NCBI GenBank assembly: GCA_050084985.1
Contig: JBITNC010000002.1
Span: forward strand, 20,956,001 to 21,020,000
Direction of reading: 5' to 3'
DNA from: Nageia nagi
Lineage: Eukaryota; Pinophyta
DNA: 64,000 bases
This document shows positions 10,048-21,159 of this stretch, piece after piece. A program made the position numbers and the translations under genes. Each line of letters opens with the position of its first letter. Position 1 is the first letter of the stretch. Under the pieces are notes generated by a model. That model made no database searches and was not told the DNA's origin. It saw nothing but the letters and a program-made list of their open reading frames with translations.

Positions 10048-11409
10048 TGTAAATAATTCTTCAAGCAATTATTAGCTAATTATTGAGAAATAAATATCAA
10101 TTTTTTCTTCTAGGTATGCCACAAACTGATCTAGGGTACTACACATGTACAAAAAAATGCTTGAAACCCCAATGTTGCACCTCTTAAGCTAGTAAATACC
10201 TCAATAGCTCAATGCAATACTAGGACATCCAAAAATCATTCAAAATACACTACAAAAAATTCTAGAAATATTATGTCATACCAAGAGAAATAAGATATCA
10301 TCAAACACACATCACAATGAGATAAGAAATGGAGATCAAGTGGTCCATGACTTAATTAATGGAGTAATAATAGGAATAATACAATACCATATCATTAAGG
10401 GCTCAATGTTAGCCTCAAAGGATCTAACTAGGGTATATCAATGTGCAAATATGATCAATGACATAAATATATTATAGAAAAATCACAATGTACTAGATCT
10501 ATGGTTGCCTCACTGAAGGGCTTCCTCACAGGTTAGCTCTTGGCGAAGAGAAAAAGTGAAACTCTGGAATTCCATTAGATGGATTCAAAGGTACATATCT
10601 TTATGGAAACCTTAGGTTGGGGAAACCTCATAGCATGAACATTCACCTCAATTGCTAGTCAGAAAGTATTCTAAGCCTCCGAACTCTCTCTAGTCTACAC
10701 ACCTAAGGGTGCTTGACACTGCCATATCTTTGGTAACTCTGAAAAGGAGAATAGTTTTAATCATAATAATCAACATATATTTCTAATGATGCTCCAACAT
10801 TTTTTATAATATTATATGGATATGGATCTCACTTATAATTCATCACCTGACTCTCTAATCCAAAATTAGCCTTCTACAAGCTCCAACATGTCTAACATGG
10901 ATGCCTAGGGATCATGCATGCCCAATGTGGATGTTTAGAGATTATACATGCCCATGGTAGATGTATAAAGGCCCTACATGCCCAACATGGGTGTCTAGAA
11001 TTCATATATACTATTATGGTGTCTAGGAGTCATGTGTGGGTACTTAGGTATCATCATTTACCAACATGGGGGTATAGGAATTTTCGAAGGCTGGAACAAG
11101 TATTCAAGTGCTCCTAAGTCAAACGATGAGGCTATAAGTGATTATCCATGTTAATGTTTCATCCTAGGTGCTATATAATAATTAGGATTCCCATAATAAA
11201 TATTTAGGATCTCCAAGTGTACAAATAAAAATAAAATAATTCATCCTAAGTTTGGGAGGAAAATATCCCTCTTTGAGGCTCACAATGTGGGTCTAATGGA
11301 TGATTATTTTTCTATCCCAAGTAAATAATAATAAAAAAAATAAAATATTTACAAAGGTAACACCTAGGATCTCAAATTTACTTATTTTTATTCAAAAAGG
11401 GATGTTACA
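10048..11409 (-). repeat. 5' LTR of the gag-protease element
   Basis: Direct repeat of 5,813-7,170. The plus strand begins TGTAAATAATTCTTC and ends GGGATGTTACA. It contains the minisatellite at about 10,895-11,070. The two LTRs differ at many positions, so the insertion is old. Confidence 0.88.
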
Positions 11410-12185
11410 GGAGGCTGCAAGGAGAGTATCATCAACAAATTTAAAGTGAGTGATCAAGGGAATGATATGATTGATATGCAACCCTTTGATGTGTCCAATA
11501 ATTTTCAAATATTTTAGGACTCTACCTATAAGGGCTTCCATCATATTAATGAACAAGTATGGTGAAAATGGATCTTCTTGATGAAGACCAAAAGTGCTTT
11601 TGAAATAACCTTATGCGCTTATATTTATCATAATAAAAAAGGATGGATTATGAATTAAAGTAGAGATTCAATTAATCCATTGAACCTAAAAGCCATACTT
11701 CTACATGATACTAAGGAAAAAAGACTAATTTACTCTATCAAAATCTTTCTTCATATCCAATTTTCTACTAAAAGATTGAAGGGAATGTAAAAGTTCATGG
11801 ATGAGAATAAGTCCATCCATGAGTTATCTTTGTTGATAAATATTTTTTGTTATATGATATGAGCATTGGAAGCACATTTTTCAATCTATTGGCTATAACT
11901 TTTGAGATAATCTTGTAATGGGGTTGCATAAGAAAATAGGTCTATAGCCTTCAATAGATCTAGCATTTTTGATTTTGGAATGAGAGCAATGAATGTATGA
12001 TTAAATCAGCTTAAAATATCTTTTGAAAAGAATGATTCCCATATAAATTCAATCACCTCATATTTGAGTAGAGACCAATTTTTTTTGATAAAAAACAAGA
12101 GGGAAATGATTAAGCCTAGGTGCACTGAAGCTTTTCATCTGGAACACCACTTTTTCTACTTCTTTAGCTAAAATAGGGAAAAAAG
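11410..12185 (-). mobile_element. Host LINE, segment 3 (reverse transcriptase core)
   Basis: The minus strand carries the reverse transcriptase core in order: VFQMKSFSAPRLNHFPLVFY (about 12,075-12,160), FDKVNWFFLSIM, a GLHQ-DPFSPYLF stretch, and HFKFVDDTLLAA at about 11,417-11,450, in which the catalytic FVDD motif is still intact. The LTR element interrupts the LINE seven codons later. Similarity stops at about 12,185, so the LINE is 5'-truncated. Confidence 0.8.
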
Positions 12186-12199
12186 GTAAAGTAAGCACC

Positions 12200-12335
12200 A
12201 TAAGAGAATATCACACAACACAAGATGTATCAAGGTTCACCAATATGCTACATCCCTAGATAATATTGCTTGGATCATGCTCCAAATATAGCCATTGCAA
12301 AGCACAAAATTGACTAACATTTTTCATGCCCAATA
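12200..12335. repeat. Fragment of a dispersed LTR-like repeat
   Basis: The motif ATCACACAACACAAGATGTA, the text TCAAGGTTCACCAATATG and TTGGATCATG-TCCAAAT recur at 33,905-34,000 and 48,905-49,000. The arrangement resembles the ends of plant copia LTRs, but no paired copy is seen here. Confidence 0.5.
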
Positions 12336-12810
12336 ATTCTTTTGATTCCCAACTGACAGTTTTCATGCTCGATTAGCATTTTTGATCTATTTTAGTAAAT
12401 TTGCTTTATTTAATGGGTAATTTTTTGATAAAGATAGGCATACATATGCTAAATGGAAATATTATTTTGAGTACTATTCAATAAATGAGAAATTAAATTA
12501 ATTTTAAGTCTCTACTAAGAGTTATACCTCTCTAAAAATGATTGATCCATTTTTATAAAAACTTCTTACTAACATAATTCCATTTTGCATTGTTGGATAT
12601 CACATTACATTATTGAATATCATATTTCTTTTTCAGCCTTCACTCTTCATTATCGAACATCATATTTCATTATTGACCTTCACCTTGTATTATCAAATAT
12701 TATTGTTGAACATCATATTTCATTTTGTTCTATTTAACTATTTTGCTACATTTTGTTCTGTTTAACTATTCTCATACATTTTGTTCTATTTAACTGTTAT
12801 ACTATGGTGT
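12336..12810. repeat. Spaced direct repeat, left copy
   Basis: Shares a long colinear stretch with 13,985-14,490, starting TTTTCATGCTCGATTAGCAT and ending in the TTTTGTTCTATTTAACT run. Copies are in the same orientation about 1.65 kb apart, like a small LTR pair, but TG/CA ends, primer site and coding capacity could not be confirmed. Confidence 0.55.
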
Positions 12811-13984
12811 TTTATTATATATTTTCTTTATCAACTATAATTGAAAGGAGCTACAATACCTAATTTCTTCAATACCAACTACAAGGAGCACCAATTCCTC
12901 TTTTCAAATACAAACTAGATAAGATAAAGGAACAATAATTTTGACAAAAGTTGCAAAATCTGTGTAAGAGACCCTCAATGATTTAGCTCATAAAACTTCA
13001 CTCTTGGCTACCCTTGTATGATTATTGCATTCACATCTCATATCCAAACTATTACTCTTATTTACATTTTATATAATTTTAGTACATATAGTCTCTTTTA
13101 TGTCTCATCAATGAGTTATCAATCATGCTATTAACAATGTTGCATATCTTCTTAGTTCTACAAAAATATTCTTTTTTAATTGCAATCCAACTCTATCATC
13201 ATTCTACCTTTAGTAATACATATCACACATACTTCACACAGCAGTAGCATATACGCACACTCAACAACAACACATTCTACTAAGCCAACTCATTTTTTTG
13301 CTTGGATATGCTCAAAATTATTCTGACTGGTTGTTATCTATGGTAACTATCCTTAACCAAATGTTTTAGTTACATTCTTGAAATAATCACCACTCATTAG
13401 TTCCACCCTGTTAACTATTCTTTTTCTATCATTTCCATAAACCACTATGGATAAATAAAACTACTCATGAAAGCCATTCATTTCGAATTTGTTAACTTTC
13501 AGTTACATAAATAAGAAGCATAAGAAAATCTCATACATTGTAGCTATTATAAATTTTTCTACAATTTTATAAATGTAATAAAAAATCCACCATTGGATAT
13601 ATTATTTTTGTTAGATGCGAATAGAGTTATCATATGACCCCTTTTGCTTCCAAAATGAGTATTTGGTAGCCATTTTCATAATTGTTGCAGAAAAATGACA
13701 CTCATAAACTCTCAAAATAAATAGAGGGTTAATCACACTTCATTTATCTTGTCATAAATGCACAAAACTTATAGAGAGATAATTTTACTTCATTTATCCT
13801 ATGCACATTTTACTTTGGGCTAGTCACACTTAATTTGTCCTCTTTGCATTTTGACTTCATTAAAGGCCAATAAGCTTCCTTTATTCATGATAAAGTGTGG
13901 GATAATCAAATTTCATATATCCTCCATGTATTTACTATATATTTACTTTATTTTGATCCTCAAAAAAGGTTTATGATGCTCAAC
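12811..13984. other. Interior between the spaced direct repeats; nothing recognised
   Basis: AT-rich with stops in all frames. It includes phrases of the type 'CAACTACAAGGAGCACCAATTC' (12,887) that resemble 34,027-34,060 and 49,027-49,060, but no coding similarity. Confidence 0.35.
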
Positions 13985-14490
13985 TAATCCTTTTGATGCT
14001 CGACTAATTTTTTTCATGCTCAGCTAGCATTTTTGACCTATTTTAGTAGATTACTTTGTTTAATGTGTAATTTGTTAACAAATATAGGCATGCATATACT
14101 CATAAAAAAGCTTATTTTGATTACAATTCAATAAATAAGAAATTAAATAAATTAAAATCATGTAGTAAGAGTTATACCTATCCAACAATGATGAATCCAT
14201 TTTTATAAAAAATTCTTACCAACATAATTCCATTTTGCATTATCAGACATCACCTTGCATTATCAAATATCATCTTGCATTTTCAAACATCATATTTCAT
14301 TTTTGACCTTCACTTTGCATTATCAAACATCATATTTCATTTTCATTCTTCACCTTGCATTGCTAGATATCATTATCAGACATCATATTTCATTTTGTTC
14401 TATTTAACTGTTCAACTTCATTTTATTTTGTTTAACTATTTTGATACATTTTAATCTATTTAGCTATTATAATGCTACATTTTCTACTAT
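13985..14490. repeat. Spaced direct repeat, right copy
   Basis: Matches 12,336-12,810. It contains local short-period repetition of CATTATCAAACATCATATTTC-type units (14,240-14,400). Confidence 0.55.
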
Positions 14491-14589
14491 ATTCTTTTTT
14501 TTTTAATGATAAAAATGATAACATTTCTCAATACTTGTTGCATAAGACAACTATTTTGAGAGCTACAATGATGAGCATCTTCTAGAGCT

Positions 14590-14850
14590 CAACTTTGATC
14601 CAAAGGGGATCGTGTGACTAAAGATGATATACTTATGATTGAAGATGCCTCAACTTATTATTGAAGATACTCAACTTGTTATTGAAGACACTCAAATAGC
14701 TCATGAAGATGCTCAACTTGTGATAGAATACGATTGAATTATTTTTTAATATGTTGAACTTATTTCTGAAGATGCTCAACTTATTTCTTAAGATGAGCAT
14801 CTTGTTATAAATGGAAAGCATCTTATTACATAAGATATGCATTTACATTA
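14590..14850. repeat. Minisatellite with GATGCTCAACTT units
   Basis: Imperfect tandem units built from GAAGATGCTCAACTTATT, about 24-33 bp each, run through this stretch. The minus-strand open reading of 69 codons is a by-product, giving repeated NKLSIF; it is not taken as a gene. Confidence 0.65.
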
Positions 14851-16080
14851 TCAATGCAAATGAGTATCTTAAGATGTAATATGAAAAGTATCTTATAGAG
14901 CTCAATTTTGATCCAAAGGGGTTTGTATGACCACTTATTTTTTATATACTTGATGAGATATATCCAATGGTGAAGTTATTAAATCATTTAAAGATCATAT
15001 TTGATCTAAATTAATCAAAAGAGGTTTAGTGCATTCTTGAAGTTACAAGTTTCTTGAAATGAGGTTATGTTATTTGTATTGAGTTCATGAATGTTTAGAA
15101 TGGTATGGATTGAATGATTGTATTTTCCAATGAGTTCCAATTGAGAATGAAAAAAATGAAATAAATTCCTTAGAGGGTAATAATTTTAATACTATGTTTC
15201 AAACTATGATGAGTCTAATTCATAATAGGCTTAGGATTGTTAAGTTTAGTGGATAAGCTTAAACATCCTTAGCATGTGATATTAGAATGTATTTAGTTTC
15301 TAAGTTAAACTAAATAATAAAATCTCATTATAATAGTACATCAAGATTGAATTCTAATTCTTTTTGAAACTTTATAAAGTATTATCATTGTTAATGAGTA
15401 ATGATTAAAAATCTATTAAAGATAATAGCATTGGATATTAAAGTAGATTGATTTGATATGATTTTTAGGTCCCTTGTGATATTTCAAAAAAAAATAATAA
15501 TATGTTTTTTAGGACGATATTGAGTGTTATTTTACAAATATATACCTTTCAATAATAATTATATTAATATATAAACTAACCATCTTTCATTAGAGAACTT
15601 GGATTTTGACTATGTAGTTTTTTAACGACTATGCATCTTTGAATTTTTAGGGTATTAACTTAAGTTTAATATCAAATTGCACATAGATAAGTAGCATATT
15701 TCAATGAGTTTCATAATGGTATGGTTAAGAAGATAATACCATATACTAAATTAATTATACTAATATTTTAATTTAAAATAATTTTTTATAATGTTAAATA
15801 TAAAATCAAAAGGCCATATAATAACAAATATATTAGATCATTAACAATCAAGATTCAACTTTTTAAAATATGTTATAACCTACTACATCCTTTTAGATTA
15901 ATGAGCTTAACTATGGGTACATTGTCTTCATCCAACAATAGAGTTCATTATCATACACATGTTTTTGACTTATACAATAGTTATCCTATCCATTGGATAT
16001 GGTAATTAACTTTCATCATTTTAAAGGGTTGTTGTTATAAACCATACCAAATCTAATTTACATATTCAATGAAGATGAAT
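14851..16080. other. AT-rich intergenic stretch, nothing recognised
   Basis: Stops occur in all frames and no repeat partner within the window was seen. Confidence 0.4.
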
Positions 16081-17450
16081 TTGATGGTCACCCTTCTCTG
16101 AATGTAGTCTCCCAATGAAATATGACTAGTTAATGGAAGCTTCCATGGTCAATTATTTTCTATGGGAATACAAGAAATCAATTTCCCATGTGACATAAGA
16201 TATTAAATATCAATTGAATATATTTATCATTAGATTACCACTATAATGAGGTTAGTTACATTTTTGTAGGTGAAATATTGGATTTTATTATATTAAATAT
16301 GTAGATATATTTAAATACCTATTCATAAATCATTATCCATTTTCCAAGCCTACAACCCTTCTTATTCTCTTTCTACTAAAAAAGATATCAATGGAGGAAG
16401 GTGAAAGAAGAGAGAGTAAATAAGAGAAGGGTGCACCCTATTCATCATATTCTTAAATTAATAATGAGAATAAATATCTAAAGAAATTATGATTTTAGCA
16501 TCATGTTGAAACCTTTAAACAAGGTTACCAGCACCATTTCTTATCTAAGTTAGAAAAAATGTTTTGTTATGGAAGAAAAGATGATTTTAAGTCAGTCTTC
16601 TTGGATAGTATTTATAGACACATTACCATATCACATTATACATTTTATATTAAAGCTCTCATCAATAAGTACAAGGAAGTCATGGTATTCTATGATGAGC
16701 TCACAACACTTTTGTGATCTCACAATATCCTATCTTTGGAGAAAATAATCCTTCAAGATTTTCATGTGAAAAGAAATGCTCTTCAAATGTAGATTTAAGT
16801 AGATCATAAAGTTAAAAATGAAGCAAGTAATACATTATCTATTGTTGGATAAGAAAATAAATATACTATCATGGATGAAGTTAACAACTCTATTTCTACT
16901 CTTAATAAAAGAGAAATTGTACTACTCTTTTCTAAAATTAATGTGATAAAAAAATATCGTCACAAATATTGGTGCTAATTCTTCATGAAATCCTTCACCT
17001 TTGAATCAAAGGAGAAATAGAAGTAGAAGATATAAGGGAAAAAGAAATCCTTGAAAATCCAACTAGTAAAACCTTGAACAACATCAATAACAATAACCAA
17101 ATGTTAAAAAAATTCTTAATGCTAATAACAAAATTATTGTGAAAGATAGAACTATCAAAATTGGCCCAATAATGGAGATTGTAATCAGTCAAATAGTTAG
17201 AATTGATCACAAAGTAAACTTTGATGGTAACAACTAAAGAAAGAAGATATACATTTTACATTAGATAAATCATGTCTGGCATGTGGTGGAACTTCCCAAG
17301 GATTTGGTTCCTCATTGAATTAGAACTTTATGAGTTTTCCAAACAAGCAGTTAAATTTGGGTTTGCAATAAACTCTAGACCATCCTCGAGATGGTAGAAA
17401 CTAAAACTAAATCTTTAGGGTATTATCTTCAATCTTATTGATATATTTTT
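16081..17450 (+). pseudogene. Unclassified gag-like retroelement remnant, copy 1
   Basis: Colinear with 25,650-26,230. The left part (AATGGAAGCTTCCATGGTCA...) looks like a leader or LTR; ATGGAGGAAGG at about 16,390 is a possible start; then FWHHVET, KDDFKSVFLDSIY and ALINKYKEVMVFYDEL in shifting frames. The layout is like a retroelement leader plus gag, but the protein family is not recognised. Further right a CxxCGGTS-like stretch near 17,270 is too degraded to use. Sure that it is a repeat, unsure of class. Confidence 0.5.
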
Positions 17451-18470
17451 ACTTTAATTTGGTAGAAGTATAATAAACATTTTGGATGACATGATAAAAA
17501 ATATTATAGTTCATAATTTCTTGTACAAACCTATTTCTATGGTAGAAAAATAACTTCTTATATTAGGGTTAAAGCATATATGTAATCCTTCTATCATGTC
17601 TCTAAATGATATTCATATCGAGTATTGACCATTTGGTAGGCTTCTCAAGCTTCATGGGCTCATTAGTCTAAGAGGAAAATATTAAACTAATTAGGTTGAT
17701 CTTGAAATATCTTATTTTCATCTTACTAATCCCATTTAGGAATTAAACATCAAACATTAATCACTACTAGACCTGATTGAAGATGGTATCTCAAAACTAA
17801 AGAGCACCTTGCTATATATGAGAGAAACTTTTATCATCCACTTCCCATATATTTATCAAGAGCCTTCAAAAATTAAAGGAATGATAGTTCCACTATTATT
17901 AAAAATCATAAGATCCAACTATGATAGATATTTTATGATCATCTACATACCTACAACAATATAGATTAGGGTTAACCTTACATAAAATCTCTAAAATTTA
18001 AAATAATAAAATCATTAATATTTGCTAGAATTAATAATGATGCGATGGGAGATATTATCTACTTGTGTTCTTGATGTAGATCTTGAATATTTATATCTTC
18101 TTGATATATAGGAATATTGCAAAAATAAATATGTTAATGGGGAACCTCAAAGTATAGGTCCTTGAGACCCTAGATCCCAAAATGTAGTGATAAACCCTAG
18201 CTCAACATATAACTAGGTTCCCTTATCCTTAATCACAAGGATGATATAAATCATAAAGATGCCTACATATATGTATGATATGATGTGCTATGATATGGTG
18301 ATGCTAGATGCCTAATAATATTTTCACCATAATTTTTATTATAAAATATTAATGATAATGGTAAAGATAGTGATAATAATATGTTAGCTAATACAAAAAG
18401 AATATATGCCAAGATGATCGACCAAAATATCAAGAAAGTTATCTCTTCATAACATATGGATAATTGACAA
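17451..18470. other. Decayed stretch, nothing recognised
   Basis: It may be the continuation of the retroelement to the left, but all frames are broken and no motif could be named. Confidence 0.3.
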
Positions 18471-18476
18471 CTACAA

Positions 18477-18545
18477 GGCATTGGTGTAGTGGTAAGGGCT
18501 CTTGGTCTCCTTTGGGAAGTCATGGGTTCCAATCCCACAAGCTAA
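18477..18545 (+). mobile_element. tRNA-derived SINE head (A and B boxes)
   Basis: TGGTGTAGTGGTAAGG (18,482-18,497) fits a polymerase III A box and GGGTTCCAATCCC (18,524-18,536) fits a B box with a T-arm-like stem (TGGG/CCCA). No acceptor stem can be closed around it, so a working tRNA is unlikely. The SINE body probably continues to the right, but its 3' end and any target duplication were not found. Confidence 0.6.
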
Positions 18546-19059
18546 GAGAGGAAGCTGTACCCATGTAGAGGAGTAATAAAGGAAGTGGTAAATCCTGAGG
18601 TGTTGGTAATGGTCGACCATGGTTTCATACATAGTAGATTGTAAGGAATCCCCATTACATGCACATGGATATATATTATTTGAATGTTTACCCTAACATT
18701 TAGAGGGGTATTAAGGTATGTACTGATCATGATGAGAGGACATGGGAGTTGGATAGTTGAATGTGCAAAAGAAACCCTATAAATTTTACTGTGTTTGATA
18801 CTAGTGCTCCAGATCATGGCTACAAGCTCAGGGGTCCCTTTGGAAAATTGAATTAGGTTGCCTACACACTACATTAGATACTCTTGAAATAACAGTTCAT
18901 AATGTTAAAGTGCATGATTAAATAGGCTTATTAAAATCTAGAGCATTGCTTTTCAAATTCATTGGTTCCTACATTCCCTTAATGATGATAAAATAATGAG
19001 CTACAAATGCTTAGAAGGTTTAAGGTGAGATCTATCTAAACTTGTATACAAATTACCTT

Positions 19060-19560
19060 ATTTACCATGAAGATATATAGGGATATGGTATTTGAAGGTG
19101 GTCCATGATTTCATGAGAATGCAAGGATTTTCATGAAGCCTTAGCACATAGGTTTCAAATTGGATGAAGAATATCCTTTGTCTACTCCTATTTGTGTTAG
19201 GATTTCCACTCTTTCAAGGGAGCTTTGGACGAAGCATATCTTCATAGCTATTGGTAATGCCATAGGGGTGTTCATTGGGGTATCAAAGAATACTAAGGAA
19301 CTAGATTCTTTAGGCTATGCTCGAATATGTGTCTACTTAAAAACTAATTCTCCTTTTCCCACCAAAATTAAGATCAACCTAGCTAATGATGGCCTAAAAT
19401 ACATACAAAATATATATTATGAGAATATTTCCTTTCATTTTGGGGTCTTCTCAGAATATGGGCATTTTGCCAAAGCTTATCCCCTAGCACAACCAATCAC
19501 TAATACTCCAGAAACCTCCAATGAAGGCTTCTAAAAACCCAAGAGAAAACATCAAGCACT
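19060..19560 (+). pseudogene. LINE ORF1 (DUF4283-type RNA-binding protein)
   Basis: Upstream frames give GGP-FHENARIFMKP, then the 124-codon open stretch from 19,160 reads EEYPLSTPICVRISTLSRELW...IGNAIGVFIGV...YARICVYL, followed by FGVFSEYGHFAKAYP, a degraded version of the CxxCGxxGHxxxxC knuckle. This is the usual plant LINE ORF1 layout, a nucleic-acid-binding protein that coats the element's RNA. The knuckle cysteines are lost. Confidence 0.75.
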
Positions 19561-19864
19561 GAAATGATCTACCCCTTATAAAGATATATGCTTCAGTAAT
19601 CATTTGCAAAGCCTTTAAAACATAGAGACATACAAAAATGACATTCCTAGTTTGAAACCTACACAAGCCTCGATCATATTTAATCTCAAATAAGACTCTT
19701 AGAGAAATGAACTGCAATAGGAAATAACTAAGTAAATTATGACCTCTCCATAGGATCATCCAATGTAGAGTAATGGTAACACATAGGATCAAATTTTACA
19801 AGTCCATGGTATAGACTTCACTCACAAAGTGTAGCAAAATCGTACTAAAAATGTTCTACAAGAA

Positions 19865-20140
19865 ATGGATATGAATATAGAATGTCCCATGGGCATAGAG
19901 CAAGGTCTGGAGCTAGCTAAAGCAACCTTACCAAGTGATTCACCCAAGCCTATACATAGTAGGAAATCATCTATTCCCATCATAAAGCTAACACCATCCT
20001 ACCTAAAAACTATAGTAGTTGGTCAAAATAAACCCAAATGTAGAATATCCAATCAGACTAAGCATACTCAAGAAGCTATGGAAAGCATAGAAATTGGGAG
20101 TCAGCCACAGTTGGAGAAGCTCCTTACCTCCAAAAAATAG
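19865..20140 (+). pseudogene. LINE ORF1 C-terminal / linker region
   Basis: A 91-codon open stretch between the ORF1 knuckle and the endonuclease. It is polar and Lys/Ser-rich, typical of the unconserved linker. It is placed by context only. Confidence 0.45.
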
Positions 20141-20149
20141 TAGGTTTCA

Positions 20150-20720
20150 TAATGATAATTACATCATGGAATACTAGGGGCCTTCACAACCCCAAAAAAA
20201 TTAGACAAGTTAAAGCTCTAGTTAGGTTAGTTAATCCTGCAATTCTTCTTATTCAGGAAATGAAGATGATGGCTACAACGGTTGTAAAATATAAAAAATA
20301 TTTCTAGCTTAGAATCTCATTTTTTATAAATGATTTAGATGGATAATGTAGTGAAGTAATTACATTATGGGATCCCTCTAAGGTCTCTTGCTTCCTTGAC
20401 TCTATTTAAGAATCTTGGCTAGCAGTGTTGTTCAAATGAAATTTCACATGCTACTCTTTTGATCTTATAAAATTTTATGTTCCCAACCTTTGGAGAAGAA
20501 AGTTTTGTGTTAGGAGAAATTTCAACATGGCTAATAGCTCACACTAATATACCATGTATACTAGGTGATGATTTCAATGCCATTAGATCTATAGATGAAA
20601 AGAAAGGAGGCTTATGTAAACTAGATAGGTGTGATGTGATCTTTAACCATTTCATTAACTCTCAACATCTAATAGAACCTTTTTGTATTCAAGAAAAATA
20701 CACTTGGTCAAATGGATAGT
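20150..20720 (+). pseudogene. LINE apurinic-type endonuclease
   Basis: Begins ITSWNTRGLHNPKKIRQVK, with PAILLIQEMK matching the N-terminal motifs (WNxRGL..., LLxQExK). At 20,561-20,581 LGDDFNA matches the GDFN motif, and 20,690-20,719 ends KYTWSNG like the conserved FTWSN. The enzyme nicks target DNA to prime reverse transcription. Stops around 20,310-20,410 break it. Confidence 0.8.
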
Positions 20721-21159
20721 CTAATGAGAACCAAATTCTTACAAATATTAAATAGTTCTTGCATACTACTCATTGGAGTGAATAAGGAATCATTACTCAA
20801 ATGGAAGTGTTGACACAAGGTGGCTCTGAGCATTGGCTAATATCTTTGCATGTGGAAATTGCATCCAAATGCAAAAATTTCCTTTTTATTTTAGTGTATG
20901 TGGCTCACCCATCCTTCCTTTGTAGAACAAGTGGAGTATTAGCGGACTAAAGATTTATGGGTGAAAGGATCCAAGATGTATAAGTTTTCTATAAGCTAAA
21001 CCAACTCAAGGATAAGATTAAAACTTGGAACAAGGAATGGTTTAGGGGATATTTTGATAAAAGAGCTAGTTTAGAATTGGGAATAGCTCAAATTGAAGTA
21101 GCTCTCCAAATGGAATAGACTGAAGGACCTCCTTAAACATGAATAAAAGCTTCTCTAGC

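Larger units (their letters stand above)
5813..11409 (-). mobile_element. LTR retrotransposon with gag and protease only, nested in LINE
   Basis: A structurally complete minus-strand LTR element: two direct repeats of about 1.36 kb (5,813-7,170 and 10,048-11,409) with TG...CA ends (the outer left T has become C), a primer-binding site beside the 5' LTR, and a purine-rich tract beside the 3' LTR. The 2.9-kb interior contains gag and aspartic protease similarity of Ty3-gypsy type, but no reverse transcriptase, RNase H or integrase could be seen. Flanking pentamers GTAGG (5,808-5,812) and GGAGG (11,410-11,414) are a probable target duplication. Removing the element and one pentamer rejoins the host LINE frame as LLAA-YPSIQE, just after its FVDD motif. 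It is either a non-autonomous type or an internally deleted copy. Confidence 0.88.

Noticed and set aside
14633-14842. A 69-codon minus-strand open reading
   Set aside because: It is a translation of the minisatellite (repeated NKLSIF) and has no other sign of a gene.
18263-18538. A 91-codon minus-strand reading starting MGLEPMTSQRRP
   Set aside because: It is the antisense of the tRNA-like SINE head.
18477-18545. A functional tRNA gene
   Set aside because: A and B boxes are present, but no acceptor stem can be paired and the surroundings are SINE-like.
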